Below, piece after piece: positions 1-9,960 of a stretch of 35,702 nucleotides of DNA. The notes beneath the pieces were generated by a model. The model was not told where the DNA came from and did no database searches. It was given only the letters and a program-made list of their open reading frames with translations. This DNA is from Acidobacteriota bacterium (GTDB taxonomy: Bacteria; Acidobacteriota; Vicinamibacteria; Vicinamibacterales; JAHECP01), in the NCBI GenBank assembly GCA_024641665.1, contig JAHECP010000040.1:1-35702 (forward strand), in the 5' to 3' direction. The position numbers were made by a program, and so were the translations under genes. Each line of letters opens with the position of its first letter. The first letter of the stretch is position 1.

Positions 1-2
1 CG

Positions 3-1724
3 GGAGCCTCAACCCCACGGCGCCACCATGTGCGCCGGCGCACATGGTGGCGCCGTGCGGTCGCGATCGCCGGCAGCGCCGCGGTCCTGGCCGCCGTCGT
101 CTGGGGCTGGACGCGCCTGGGCGACCGGGGCACGCCGCTCAGCGCCGCCGCCCCGGTGGTCGCGGTCCTGCCCTTTGAGGTGGCGGGCAACGATCCGCAG
201 ACCGCCGCGCTCGCCGCGGGCCTGGCCGACACGCTCACGCTCGACCTCTCGGCGCTGCGCAGCCTGATCGTGGTGCCGCGCACCGAGACCCTCGCGCTCG
301 ACGGCGCGGACGGGCCCGCGCGCGCCGCGCGCGAGCAGGGGGCCACCTACGTCGTGCGGGGCGCGGTGTCACAGGCGGGCCCGACGCTGCAGCTCGACAT
401 GAGCCTGATCCGCCCGGCCGACGGCCGCGCCCTCTGGCGGCAGTCGTACCACGGCCCGGCCGCGAGCGCGCTCGCGCTCGAGCAGCGGGCGCGGCAGGAT
501 CTGGCCTTCGCGCTCCGCGGCAGCCTGAGCCGCGAGACCTTCGCGCAGATCGGCACGAGCGACGCGCAGGCCTTCGCGTACTACTCCCAGGGCCGCAGCT
601 TCCTCGACCGCTGGGACGTCCCGGGCAATCTGGATCACGCCATCACGCTCCTCCGCGCGGCCGTCGCGCGCGACCCCCAGTACGCCGTCGCCCACGCGAG
701 CCTCGGCGAGGCGTACTGGACCGAGTACACGCAGACGAAGGACGCGGCATGGACGCAGAAGGCGCGCGACGCGACGCTCGACGCGCTCGCCATCGACCCG
801 AACCTGCCGCAGGTCCGCTACACGCTGGCGATGATCTACCGCGGCTCGGGCCGCACCGACGACGCGGTCGAGCAGCTCCGGCTGGCTCTCGCCCGGTGGC
901 CCACGGCCGCCGCGCACCGTCTGCTCGGCGAGACGCTCGCGGGCCGCGGCGACATCGACGGCGCGGTGCGTGAGTTCGAGCAGGCGCTCGCCATCGGCCC
1001 CGGCTACTGGCAGGCCTACGCCGCGATCGGCGCCATCGCGATGCGCGCGGGCCGGTACGACCAGGCGCGCGGCGCGCTCGAGCGGCTCGTGGAGCTCCAG
1101 CCGGACAACGCGGTCGGCTTCCGGCTGCTGGGCACGCTGTACCAGACCGTGGGCGACGACGCGAAGGCGGCGGACGCGTACGAGAAGGCCATCGCCCTCG
1201 CGCCGAATGCGTCAGGCAGCGTCTACTCGAACCTCGGGCTTCTGCAGTACACCGCCCGACGGTTCGAGGAGGCGGCGCGCACGTTCGAGACCGCCGTGCG
1301 CTTCAGCCCCACCGACGCCGTGCTGCGGCGCAATCTGGGCGACGCCTACCGGCGGATCGGACGCACGAAGGACGCGCGCGCTGCGTACGCTGAGGCCGCG
1401 CGGCTCGCCGGGGCCGCGCTCGGGGTGAACGCCCGCGACGCCGCGATGCTGTCGCTGCTCGCCGTGTGCGAAGCCAAGCTGGGACGCGACCAGGCGACCC
1501 GGCAGCGCGTCAAGGACACCCTCGACCTCGGCCCCTCGACGAGCGAGGTGTGGTACCGCCTGGCCGTCGCCAGCGCGCTCGTCGGCGACACCGCGCCGGC
1601 GCTCGACTACCTCGAACGCGCGCTTCAGGCCGGCTACAGCGCCCGGCTCGTTGCGTCCGACGACGACCTGTCGTCGCTCAGACAGCAACCGGAGTATCGT
1701 CGGCTTGTGCCGCCGGGATCGTGA
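3..1724 (+). CDS. Membrane-anchored TolB-like/TPR protein, probably C-terminal part of a Ser/Thr kinase-TPR protein (5' partial)
   Basis: The frame is open to the window edge, so the N-terminus is probably missing; GTG at 30 is the first internal start. Counting from that GTG, residues about 10-29 form one hydrophobic helix preceded by Arg/Trp, a stop-transfer pattern. Residues about 42-150 look like the TolB/FlgO-type N-terminal domain (VVAVLPFEV, then YVVRGAVSQ). From about 180 to 540 there are tandem tetratricopeptide repeats with the usual A/G/Y/P pattern, for example AYEKAIALAPNA. In Acidobacteriota this arrangement commonly follows a cytoplasmic protein kinase or a winged-helix DNA-binding domain, so the missing part may be either. 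TPRs suggest a protein-interaction or sensor role; the partner is unknown. The 42-bp palindrome lies in the juxtamembrane codons. Confidence 0.75.
   Translation, partial: GASTPRRHHVRRRTWWRRAVAIAGSAAVLAAVVWGWTRLGDRGTPLSAAAPVVAVLPFEVAGNDPQTAALAAGLADTLTLDLSALRSLIVVPRTETLALDGADGPARAAREQGATYVVRGAVSQAGPTLQLDMSLIRPADGRALWRQSYHGPAASALALEQRARQDLAFALRGSLSRETFAQIGTSDAQAFAYYSQGRSFLDRWDVPGNLDHAITLLRAAVARDPQYAVAHASLGEAYWTEYTQTKDAAWTQKARDATLDALAIDPNLPQVRYTLAMIYRGSGRTDDAVEQLRLALARWPTAAAHRLLGETLAGRGDIDGAVREFEQALAIGPGYWQAYAAIGAIAMRAGRYDQARGALERLVELQPDNAVGFRLLGTLYQTVGDDAKAADAYEKAIALAPNASGSVYSNLGLLQYTARRFEEAARTFETAVRFSPTDAVLRRNLGDAYRRIGRTKDARAAYAEAARLAGAALGVNARDAAMLSLLAVCEAKLGRDQATRQRVKDTLDLGPSTSEVWYRLAVASALVGDTAPALDYLERALQAGYSARLVASDDDLSSLRQQPEYRRLVPPGS
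16..57. repeat. 42-bp perfect palindrome
   Basis: Every base from 16 to 36 pairs with its partner from 57 down to 37, with no loop; the centre is GCGCC/GGCGC. Pairing stops abruptly on both sides. It lies inside the open reading frame of the first gene, where it encodes an Arg/His-rich juxtamembrane stretch, and it contains the GTG at 30. It could be a natural cruciform-prone site or a fold-back artefact of library making or assembly near a contig end. Confidence 0.85.
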
Positions 1725-1760
1725 GCGCGCGGCTCCCCGCGCGAACGCAAGGAGGCATCG

Positions 1761-2153
1761 ATGACACCCTCGCTACAGGTAGTGGTCAAGGCGGAGAAGG
1801 GCCCCGGCGGATGCACCGTGGCCCCACCGCCCGCGGTCCAGTTCAACGGCGGAGGCCTCGCCGTCTGGAGGTTCGAGAACGAGTGCGACAGCCGTCATAC
1901 GCTGAAGATCGCGAACTTCAAGGTAAAAGGCCAGGACCAGCCGGAGTGGCCGTTCGACGAACCGGGAAACCACGCGAGTTGTTCCGTCGATCCCGGGGGC
2001 CACGGCTTCATCCGGTTGAAGGTCCTGTCGAGGGGCCAGATGAAGCAGAAGTACGGCGTCGATCGGCAGGGCACGTGGCGGTACGCGTACGAGACGGAAC
2101 TCGACGGACAGTCGGCCGATCCGGAGATCATCATCGACTGGCCCATGATGTAG
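1761..2153 (+). CDS. Small hypothetical protein, possible cupredoxin-like beta-sandwich
   Basis: A 130-residue protein with a strong ribosome-binding site (AAGGAGG at 1749-1755, 5 nt before the ATG). No signal peptide or membrane helix is visible. The pattern VWRFENECDSRHTLKI, then CSVDPGGHGFIRLKV, then GTWRYAYETEL resembles the strand layout of cupredoxin-like or Ig-like domains, but a full copper-ligand set cannot be assigned. It has two spaced Cys (in NECDS and ASCSV) that could form a disulfide or bind metal. It follows the TPR gene by 36 nt in the same direction and may be co-transcribed with it. Function unknown. Confidence 0.7.
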   Translation: MTPSLQVVVKAEKGPGGCTVAPPPAVQFNGGGLAVWRFENECDSRHTLKIANFKVKGQDQPEWPFDEPGNHASCSVDPGGHGFIRLKVLSRGQMKQKYGVDRQGTWRYAYETELDGQSADPEIIIDWPMM

Positions 2154-2175
2154 CGCGGGCGGCGCGCGGCGCGTG

Positions 2176-2184
2176 TGATATGTT
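2176..2184 (+). promoter_or_regulatory. Extended -10 promoter candidate for hemL
   Basis: TGA followed by TATGTT gives a TGn extended -10 ending 6 nt before the hemL ATG. Transcription would start at or next to the start codon, and no Shine-Dalgarno is present, so a leaderless or near-leaderless mRNA is predicted. No clear -35 box is seen. Confidence 0.4.
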
Positions 2185-2190
2185 CCTGGC

Positions 2191-3492
<1,302 letters not shown>

Positions 3493-3494
3493 GC

Positions 3495-3562
3495 CGGCTC
3501 AAGGCTCAGGGCTCAGGACTCAGGGACGTACGTGAACCCTGAGCCACGAGCCACGAGCCGTG
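3495..3562. repeat. Heptamer-period inverted repeat between convergent genes
   Basis: Left half is about four copies of a GGCTCAG-like unit; then a palindromic ACGTACGT centre; then about four copies of the complementary unit (CTGAGCC, ACGAGCC, ACGAGCC, GTGAGCC). The RNA would fold into a long imperfect hairpin, so it may act as a bidirectional terminator for hemL and the convergent glycine-zipper gene. It belongs to the heptamer repeat class seen repeatedly in this window. Confidence 0.7.
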
Positions 3563-3563
3563 A

Positions 3564-3600
3564 GCCGCCTTCGCGCTCCGCGCTTCGGCGCGCCAAGGCC
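3564..3600. repeat. Copy 1 of a 36-bp dispersed GC-rich repeat
   Basis: Bases 3564-3599 match 31472-31507 at 33 of 36 positions. The element starts GCCGCCTTCGCGC and ends GCCAAGGC, with complementary GCCTT and AAGGC ends that can form a hairpin. It is intergenic in both places. Confidence 0.7.
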
Positions 3601-3608
3601 GTGAGCCG

Positions 3609-4451
3609 TTACTGCAGCGTGAGCCCCGTATCGAGGCGGACGCGCAGGATGGTGCCGACCGGCAGGGTCACGTCGGAGCCGGGCGTCGCGGCGACCATGC
3701 CGCCGCCGCCGATCATCGCGCCGAGCAGGGCGCCCTTGCCGCCGCCGAGCAGCGCCCCGATGATCGCGCCGGCCGCGGCGCCACCGCCGACCTTCTTCAC
3801 CTCGTTCCCGGTGCTGCCTTCCATCATCTGCGTCACCGTGCCCTTGATGTCGTAGTGACGGCCGTTGACGGTGATCCGGTCGAAGCTGAGCCTCAGGCTG
3901 CCCTTGCGGTCGGCGCGGCTGGCCTTGTCCACCGCCGACACGACCCCGCGTATCGTCGAGCCCGCCGGCACGATGATGCGGCCGTCGCGCGTGAGATCGA
4001 CAAGGGTCGTCGCCTCGAAGCGATCCTCGACCGCGTTGGTGCCGGAGCTCAGCTGGTTCTGGAGCCGCACGTCGAACTCGGTGCCGACGGGAATGGTGAC
4101 CGCGGAGCCGGCGGCCCGTGGCGCGGCGGCCTCGGTGCGCGCGCGCAGGTCGTCGATCTTGTCGCGCAGGGCCACGTACTCGTCGCGCGACACGCCGCCT
4201 TCCTTGGTCAGCTTGACGCGGAGGTAGGTCACCTCGTCGGAGATGCCGTCGAGCTCCGTCTGAAGCTTCGCGGCCAGGACGGCATCGTGCGTCTTGAGAC
4301 GCGCGAGGTCGGCCTTGGCGTCGTTCACGTTGAACTCGAGGCGCTTGATGTCGGCCTCGGACATGCTCTGCTGGGCGAGCGCGCGACCCGCCGTGCCCAT
4401 GAGCACGACCGCCGCCAGCGCCAACCCGGTTACCCGCGCCACGCTACGCAT
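3609..4451 (-). CDS. Envelope protein with coiled coil and C-terminal glycine zipper
   Basis: A 280-residue exported protein. ATG at 4451 is preferred over the upstream ATG at 4508, because it has a GGGAG ribosome-binding site and begins directly at the signal peptide (MRSVARVTGLALAAVVLMG, cleavage probably after ALA). A predicted coiled coil follows (about 30-110, rich in L/E/K/D). Next comes a beta-rich domain with IPVGTEFDVRLQNQLSS and VPAGSTIRGVVS, typical of outer-membrane-associated proteins that repeat a TxxxVRLxxxL motif. A hydrophobic glycine-zipper segment (GGGAAAGAIIGALLGGG and AMIGGGG) then precedes a second copy of the LPVGTILRVRLDTGL motif. The family is widespread in Acidobacteriota and of unknown role. 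The upstream region is shared divergently with ispG. Confidence 0.8.
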   Translation of the reverse strand: MRSVARVTGLALAAVVLMGTAGRALAQQSMSEADIKRLEFNVNDAKADLARLKTHDAVLAAKLQTELDGISDEVTYLRVKLTKEGGVSRDEYVALRDKIDDLRARTEAAAPRAAGSAVTIPVGTEFDVRLQNQLSSGTNAVEDRFEATTLVDLTRDGRIIVPAGSTIRGVVSAVDKASRADRKGSLRLSFDRITVNGRHYDIKGTVTQMMEGSTGNEVKKVGGGAAAGAIIGALLGGGKGALLGAMIGGGGMVAATPGSDVTLPVGTILRVRLDTGLTLQ

Positions 4452-4521
4452 GATTCCACTCCCTGCACGGTTTCGACGGGACGGCGTCCCATCATTCTGG
4501 TTCGACACGCGCTATCCATTC

Positions 4522-4530
4522 AGTATGCCA
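4522..4530 (-). promoter_or_regulatory. Extended -10 candidate for the glycine-zipper gene
   Basis: On the minus strand TGG is followed by CATACT, giving a TGn extended -10. The predicted transcript has about a 70-nt leader before the ATG at 4451 and contains a GGGACG-G-CGTCCC palindrome. No clear -35. Confidence 0.3.
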
Positions 4531-4615
4531 TGGAATCGGCACGATCACCCGCAACCGTTTGATCCAGAGAGACTTGACTCAACCTCAGCAGCCGCCGGAA
4601 GTCCCCGCCCGCCAA

Positions 4616-4624
4616 TGGTATGAT
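4616..4624 (+). promoter_or_regulatory. Extended -10 promoter candidate for ispG
   Basis: TGG followed by TATGAT, ending 11 nt before the ispG ATG. The predicted start site leaves only about 5 nt of leader and no convincing Shine-Dalgarno, again pointing to near-leaderless translation. Confidence 0.4.
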
Positions 4625-4635
4625 GCAAAGAGCGC

Positions 4636-5868
4636 ATGCCCACAGCCATCAAGGTTCATCGAACGGTCGGCGTGAAGGTCGGCCACGTTCAGGTGGGCGG
4701 CGGCGCGCCGATCGTCGTCCAGTCCATGACGATGACCGACACGGCCAACGCCGCGGCGACGGCGCGTCAGTCGGTCGAGCTGGCGGAGGCCGGCTCGGAG
4801 CTCGTGCGCATCACCGTGAACCGGCCGGAGGCCGCGGCGGCCGTGCCCGAGATCAAGCAGCGGATGCTCGACGCCGGCTGCACGGCGCCGCTCATCGGCG
4901 ACTTCCACTACAACGGCCATCTCCTGCTGACCCGGCACCCGGCGTGCGCCGCGGCGCTCGACAAGTACCGCATCAACCCGGGCAACGTCGGCACCGGCAA
5001 GCGGCGCGACGAGCAGTTCGCGACCATCTGCCAGGTGGCGCGGGACCACGGCAAGCCGGTGCGCATCGGCGTGAACGGCGGCTCGCTCAACCAGGAGCTG
5101 GTCGTCGCGAAGATGCAGGAGAACACGGACCGCGACCTCGGGAAGACGTCCGACGAGATCATCGACGAGTGCATGGTGATCTCGGCGCTCGACTCGACGG
5201 CGCTGGCCCTCGAGTCGGGCCTGCGCAAGGACCAGATCATCATCTCCTGCAAGCTCTCGCGGCCGCGGAACCTCATCACGGTCTACCGCGCGCTCGCGCG
5301 GCAGACCGACCAGCCGCTGCACCTCGGCCTGACCGAGGCGGGCATGGGCATGAAAGGGCTGGTCTGGTCGGCGTCGGCGATGGGCACGCTGCTCGCCGAG
5401 GGGATCGGCGACACGATTCGCGTCTCGCTCACGCCGAGGCCCGGCGGCGACCGGCGCGAGGAGGTCTACGCGGCGTGCGAGCTGCTACAGGCGCTCGGCC
5501 TGCGGTCGTTCGCGCCGAGCGTGACCGCCTGCCCGGGCTGCGGACGCACGACGAACTCGACCTTCCAGGAGCTGGCCGAACGCATCCAGGAGTACGTGCG
5601 CGAGCGGATGCCCGTGTGGAAGACGCGTTACGAGGGCGTCGAGACCCTCACGCTCGCCGTGATGGGCTGCGTCGTCAACGGCCCGGGCGAGTCGAAGGCC
5701 GCGAACATCGGCATCAGCCTGCCCGGCACCGGCGAGGCACCCAATTGCCCGGTGTTCATCGACGGCGTGCACACCACGACGCTGCGCGGCACCTACGAGG
5801 AGCTGTCGGCGGCGTTCCGCCGGCTCATCGACGACTACGTCGAGGAGAAGTACGCGAGGAAGGGCTGA
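4636..5868 (+). CDS. ispG: 4-hydroxy-3-methylbut-2-enyl-diphosphate synthase
   Basis: Iron-sulfur enzyme of the MEP pathway that reduces 2-C-methyl-erythritol 2,4-cyclodiphosphate to HMBPP; cytoplasmic. The 410-residue protein has the N-terminal TIM-barrel start [15 protein letters not shown], then [18 protein letters not shown] and [10 protein letters not shown]. The C-terminal cluster domain has CPGCGR (C299, C302), [10 protein letters not shown] (C345) and E352, the three-Cys-plus-Glu ligand set known for bacterial IspG. Length and motif order are complete. dxr, uppS and the rest of the lipid-precursor genes lie 4-8 kb away on the other strand, so two MEP genes are neighbours but not co-transcribed. 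It converges on the MATE gene. Confidence 0.96.
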   Translation: MPTAIKVHRTVGVKVGHVQVGGGAPIVVQSMTMTDTANAAATARQSVELAEAGSELVRITVNRPEAAAAVPEIKQRMLDAGCTAPLIGDFHYNGHLLLTRHPACAAALDKYRINPGNVGTGKRRDEQFATICQVARDHGKPVRIGVNGGSLNQELVVAKMQENTDRDLGKTSDEIIDECMVISALDSTALALESGLRKDQIIISCKLSRPRNLITVYRALARQTDQPLHLGLTEAGMGMKGLVWSASAMGTLLAEGIGDTIRVSLTPRPGGDRREEVYAACELLQALGLRSFAPSVTACPGCGRTTNSTFQELAERIQEYVRERMPVWKTRYEGVETLTLAVMGCVVNGPGESKAANIGISLPGTGEAPNCPVFIDGVHTTTLRGTYEELSAAFRRLIDDYVEEKYARKG

Positions 5869-5936
5869 CGGCCCACGGCTCGGGGCTCACCGCCTGTCGC
5901 GCGTACGACGCTGCATCCCTGATCCCGACGAGGATC

Positions 5937-6022
5937 GACCACGAAGCTCACGACGGCCACGAAGACGTGAGGCCTTCTTCGTGAGCCTCGTACTCTTCGT
6001 GGTGTCCTCCGTGATCAACGGT
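5937..6022. repeat. Inverted CACGAAG heptamer repeat between convergent genes
   Basis: The left half carries CACGAAG-like units (CCACGAAG twice and related CTCACGA). The right half carries the complement (CTTCGTGA, CTCTTCGTGG). The transcript from either direction would form a long imperfect hairpin; it lies between the 3' ends of ispG and the MATE gene and could terminate both. Confidence 0.65.
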
Positions 6023-6036
6023 GCGCGGCCTGCGGG

Positions 6037-7467
6037 TCACTCTTCCGCGGGGAGCAGGCCGGCGTCGCGTCCGGCGCCGGGCACCGGCGCAGCGGCGAGC
6101 GTGCCCACGCGGCGGATCCAGACGGTGAGCAGCACCAGGCCCACGGCGATCAGCCCGGTCGACAGTCCGACCCAGAGCCCCTGCACGTCCCACCGCCAGA
6201 AGAAGCACAGTGAGTAGCCGAGCGGGAGGCCGAGCAGCCAGTGGCCCGCCAGGTTCCACAGCATCGGGCTGCGCGTGTCGCCGAGGCCGCGCAGCGCGCC
6301 GGTGAGCACGCCCTGGGTGCCGTCGAAGAGCTGGAACAGGGCGGCGATGAAGAGCAGCGACACGCCGATGCGCACCACCTCCGGGTCGGTCGTGAACAGC
6401 TCGACGAGCAGGCGCGGCAGCGACAGGAACGCGAGCGCCGCCGCCGACATGAAGAGCAGCCCGAGCACGAGCGCGGTCCAGCCGGCGCGGCCGGCCCCGA
6501 CGGGATCGCCGCGGCCGATGGCCTGCCCCACGCGCACGGCCGCGGCGGACGACAGGCCGAGCGGCACCATGAAGGTGAGCGCCGCCAGGTTGAGCACGAT
6601 CTGGTGGGCGGCGAGCGACACGGGCGCGAGCCGCCCGGCGAACGCGGACGCGCTGGCGAAGACGCCGACCTCCAGCACGACCTGCAGCGCCGCGGGCAGG
6701 CCCAGCCGGACGAGCCGGACCATGCGCGCGACGTCGGCCGCGAGCGGCACCTGGAACAGCCCGGTGGCGTCCCGCTCGGCGTGCAGCACGATCGCCCACA
6801 ACAGCACCGCCGCCATGTACACGCGCGAGATCACGGTCGCCCACGCCGCGCCGCTCGCGCCGAGCGCGGGCGCGCCCAGGTGCCCGTAGATGAGCGCCCA
6901 GTTCGCCACCGCGTTCACCACGTTCGCGCTGACCAGCGCGAACATGACCGGCCGCACGACGCTCATCGACTGCAAGTAGCGCCGGAACGCGGCGTACAGC
7001 AGGAGCGGCAGCGCGCTGAGGGTGACGATCTCGAGGTAGGGCCGCAGCAGGACGAACACCGCCGGGTCGAAGCCCCACAGGCCGAGCGAGGCGGTGCCGG
7101 CCCAGGCCGCCATCATCATCAGCGGCGCCAGCACGAGCGCCAGCGCCGTGCCCGTGTGCAGCCAGCGGTGGCACTCGTCGAGCCGGCCCGCGCCGAAGGC
7201 CTGCGAGACGAACGTGTCGAGGCCGAGCAACAGGCCGATCCCGAACACCGCGAGCGCGACGAAGAGCGAGCTGCCCACCCCCACCGCGCCGATGGCGGCC
7301 GGCCCGAGCGGTCCCACCATGATGGTGTCGACGATGCCCATCGACACCCAGCCGATCTCGGCCAGGACGACAGGCCAGGCCAGCGCGAACATCGGCCGGA
7401 ACTCCTGCCGGAGCCATTCAGCGTGCGTCGACGCGAGCCGGGACCGCGGGGACACGGGCAGGATCAC
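6037..7467 (-). CDS. MATE-family multidrug/Na+ or H+ antiporter
   Basis: A 476-residue integral membrane protein of the MATE (NorM/DinF-like) family, which exports cationic drugs or metabolites using an ion gradient. About 12 hydrophobic segments are visible. Family motifs include WPVVLAEIGWVSMGIVDTI in helix 1, LDTFVSQAFGAG, LGASGAAWATVISR in the first half, and VSLAAHQIVLN plus SSAAAVRVGQAIG and DGTQGVLTGALRGLGDTR in the second, showing both six-helix halves are intact. The start used is GTG at 7467; an ATG further in would remove part of the N-terminal amphipathic stretch. It is last in the minus-strand run, 43 nt after the preceding gene. Substrate cannot be told from sequence. Confidence 0.88.
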   Translation of the reverse strand: MILPVSPRSRLASTHAEWLRQEFRPMFALAWPVVLAEIGWVSMGIVDTIMVGPLGPAAIGAVGVGSSLFVALAVFGIGLLLGLDTFVSQAFGAGRLDECHRWLHTGTALALVLAPLMMMAAWAGTASLGLWGFDPAVFVLLRPYLEIVTLSALPLLLYAAFRRYLQSMSVVRPVMFALVSANVVNAVANWALIYGHLGAPALGASGAAWATVISRVYMAAVLLWAIVLHAERDATGLFQVPLAADVARMVRLVRLGLPAALQVVLEVGVFASASAFAGRLAPVSLAAHQIVLNLAALTFMVPLGLSSAAAVRVGQAIGRGDPVGAGRAGWTALVLGLLFMSAAALAFLSLPRLLVELFTTDPEVVRIGVSLLFIAALFQLFDGTQGVLTGALRGLGDTRSPMLWNLAGHWLLGLPLGYSLCFFWRWDVQGLWVGLSTGLIAVGLVLLTVWIRRVGTLAAAPVPGAGRDAGLLPAEE

Positions 7468-7510
7468 CAGGGTATTGTTTCATAGAGCGAGGAGGGGGCG
7501 ACCCCACCTC

Positions 7511-8407
7511 CTACCACCCGGCTCCCCGCTTCTGCTTCGGCAGCTTGATGCGGCCGTCGGGATCGAAGAACTTCACGAGCGTGCTGCGAACGCGCTCCTG
7601 ATAGAACGCCGGGCCGAAGCCGGTGCCGTTCCAGCCCACGAATTCGGTGCCATCGAACGCCGGACGCATCTCCACCTCGCCGGTGGCGCCGTGGAGATTC
7701 ACCTTGATCTCCTTCAGGCGTTTGCGCTTCCCGCGATCGGACACGACCTCGACGGGCCGCGCCAGCTCGAACCACAACACCCAGTTGCCGGCCTTGATCT
7801 CCGTAACGTCCGTCCACGGCACCACGGCCACGGGCGCGACGCCCGGATCGATGCAGCCGCCCCACGCGCGCCAGAACGCCGCTGCCTCCGGCCCGGGGAA
7901 CTCGGGCACCCCGTGGCTCGTCGCCAGCGCCGGCACGAACTGCCCCATCCGATAGATGCGAATCGTCTGGCGGTCGAACGCCATGACGAAGAAGCTCCGT
8001 CCGTCCACGTCGTAGAGCGTGGCCGTCCAGACCACGGCGCCGCCGTCGTCGAGTGTGCGCTGCCACTCGGGGTCCGCGAGCGACGCGTCCTGGCCGGTGA
8101 CGACGAACTGCCGCGCCAGCAGCGCGTGGGCCAGCAGGTTGCCGTCGTCGAGCGCACGCGCGCGCGCCGCCAGCCACGTCGTCGTGTCGTTGAGATCGTC
8201 CAGATCGGCGACGTGCTTGTTGATGACGAACGCGTCCCACCACTCGGAGCGGGGCTTGGTGACGTTGAGCGCCTGCGCGTCGGTCGTGAGACGGTAGCTA
8301 GCGGGATCGATCCGCGACGGATCACAGGTGGCGCGACGGGGCTGGGCGTCCGCGGGGAGCGGCAGGACGGCCGCCAGCAGCAACAGGCCCGGAATGAGCG
8401 TCCTCAT
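7511..8407 (-). CDS. Secreted hypothetical protein
   Basis: A 298-residue protein beginning with a clear signal peptide (MRTLIPGLLLLAAVLPLPADA, cleavage near residue 21). ATG at 8407 is supported by an AGGAGG ribosome-binding site 8 nt upstream; the frame stays open much further upstream but that part is out-of-frame rseP. The mature protein is rich in Trp/Phe/Asp and has no recognised motif. Two Cys (one soon after the signal peptide, one in WGGCIDPG) could form a disulfide. The tail is basic (KLPKQKRGAGW). It lies between rseP and the MATE gene in the same direction, so it is probably periplasmic or envelope-associated. Function unknown. Confidence 0.75.
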   Translation of the reverse strand: MRTLIPGLLLLAAVLPLPADAQPRRATCDPSRIDPASYRLTTDAQALNVTKPRSEWWDAFVINKHVADLDDLNDTTTWLAARARALDDGNLLAHALLARQFVVTGQDASLADPEWQRTLDDGGAVVWTATLYDVDGRSFFVMAFDRQTIRIYRMGQFVPALATSHGVPEFPGPEAAAFWRAWGGCIDPGVAPVAVVPWTDVTEIKAGNWVLWFELARPVEVVSDRGKRKRLKEIKVNLHGATGEVEMRPAFDGTEFVGWNGTGFGPAFYQERVRSTLVKFFDPDGRIKLPKQKRGAGW

Positions 8408-8559
8408 GGCCAGCCTCCTGCCTGGGCTGGCAGCAATGGCCGTGCCAGGGGCCGGACACACGATCGGCGCCAGTTTTCCGGGCCGTTCACGAAGAGACGG
8501 GGTCTGAGCCCGGTTCGGTGCGTTGCGCGATTGACCTCTTTCGAGACACCGGCGGGCGA

Positions 8560-9882
8560 CTAGCGCCAGAACATCAGGTGCTCGACCCACTGCACGCGCG
8601 TGAGGTCGTTGTAGATGACCGTCACCATCAGCGTGAGCAGCAGGACGAAGCCGGCGAGCAGCAGCCGCTCCTTGACGCGCATGCTGAAGTCGCGGCGGGC
8701 GAGGCCTTCGAGCGCCATGATGGCGATGTGGCCGCCGTCGAGGACGGGGATGGGCATCAGGTTCAGCAGCCCGAGGTTCAGGCTGATCATCGCCATCAGG
8801 TTGAGGAGCGCCAGGAAGCCGAGCTGCGCGGCGCCGCCCGACAGCTCCGCGATGGCGACCGGCCCCATCAGCTGCTTGACCGACGTCTCGCGCGTGAAGA
8901 GGCCCACGAGCGTCTGGACGATCAGCCTGGTCCACTCCCAGTTGCGCGCGAGGCTCAGCTTCACCGCCTGGAGCGGCCCGGGCTCGATCGAGATGAGCTC
9001 GAGCGGGCTCAGCTCGACGCCGATCACGGCCGAGTCGCCGCGCTGCTCGGGGGTCACCGAAAGGTGCAGCACGCTGGTGCCGCGGCGCACGTCGAGCGCC
9101 AGCGGCTTGCCGGCGTGGGTCTTGATCGCGTTCAGCAGCTGCTCGTGCGTGACGTCGTCGATCCCGTTGGCGCCGAGGAGGACGTCGCCCGCCTCGAGCC
9201 CGGCCTTCGCCGCGGGATCGCCCGGCGTGACGGCGCGAACCTGCGGGTGGATCTCCGGCAGGACGCCGATGTCGCCCACTTCGTACTTGGTCTGCGCCCG
9301 GGGCGTGACCTCGAGGGTGTGCTCGCCGTCGGCGCGCCGGACCACGATCGGGATCGTGCGGTTCGCCTTGGGCACGATGGCCATGTAGGCCTGCTCCCAG
9401 GTGTCCACGGCGTGGTCGGCGATGCTCACGATGCGGTCGCCGCGACGGATGCCGCTCCTGGCGGCCGGCGACCCCTCGGTGACCTTGCCGACGACGGGCG
9501 GCTGCTGCTCGTAGGCCGGCACGTCGGCGCCCTGGTAGAGCACGAAGGCCAGCACGACGATGGCCAGCAGGATGTTCATCACCGGCCCGGCCACGAGCAC
9601 CTGGAACCGCTGCCACTTCGTCTTGGACAGGAACTCGTCGGCGGCGCCGGTCCGCTCGTCCTCGGCCGTCTCCCCCGCCATCTTGACGTAGCCGCCGAGC
9701 GGGATCGCGCTGATGCAGTAATCGGTGTCCCCGCGCCGCACGCTCACGAGCTTGGGCCCGAACCCCAGCGAGAAGGTGAGCACGCGGACGCCGATCCGCC
9801 GGGCCATCAGGTAGTGGCCCAGCTCGTGCGCGAAAATCAGCACGCCCAACACGAACACGAACGCGAGAACGCTCGTCAACAC
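8560..9882 (-). CDS. rseP: RseP-type site-2 intramembrane zinc metalloprotease
   Basis: Site-2 protease that cleaves membrane-bound anti-sigma factors and residual signal peptides. The 440-residue protein starts with a membrane helix holding the zinc site H19-E20-x-x-H23 (AHELGHYLMARRIGVRV). Next come GFGPKL and IPLGGYVKMAGE, two PDZ domains (about 125-200 and 205-280), and a C-terminal core with LMPIPVLDGGH, where D382 is the third zinc ligand. The final hydrophobic helix is present. GTG at 9882 follows a GAGGA ribosome-binding site. The position after dxr in the uppS-cdsA-dxr-rseP order is the classical one for bacteria and supports the assignment. Confidence 0.95.
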   Translation of the reverse strand: MLTSVLAFVFVLGVLIFAHELGHYLMARRIGVRVLTFSLGFGPKLVSVRRGDTDYCISAIPLGGYVKMAGETAEDERTGAADEFLSKTKWQRFQVLVAGPVMNILLAIVVLAFVLYQGADVPAYEQQPPVVGKVTEGSPAARSGIRRGDRIVSIADHAVDTWEQAYMAIVPKANRTIPIVVRRADGEHTLEVTPRAQTKYEVGDIGVLPEIHPQVRAVTPGDPAAKAGLEAGDVLLGANGIDDVTHEQLLNAIKTHAGKPLALDVRRGTSVLHLSVTPEQRGDSAVIGVELSPLELISIEPGPLQAVKLSLARNWEWTRLIVQTLVGLFTRETSVKQLMGPVAIAELSGGAAQLGFLALLNLMAMISLNLGLLNLMPIPVLDGGHIAIMALEGLARRDFSMRVKERLLLAGFVLLLTLMVTVIYNDLTRVQWVEHLMFWR

Positions 9883-9960
9883 GGTGTCCTCAGAGGCAGG
9901 CGGAACGCGCGGCCCGAGGCGCCCGGGCCATGGCGGCTGGCTTCCCCAGAATGATCAATT

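Noticed and set aside
4571-4580. TTGACT as a -35 box for ispG
   Set aside because: It is about 39 nt from the TATGAT hexamer, too far to act with it.
8408-9616. Longer N-terminus for the secreted hypothetical protein
   Set aside because: The open frame upstream is rseP read out of frame; the internal ATG has a signal peptide and an AGGAGG site.
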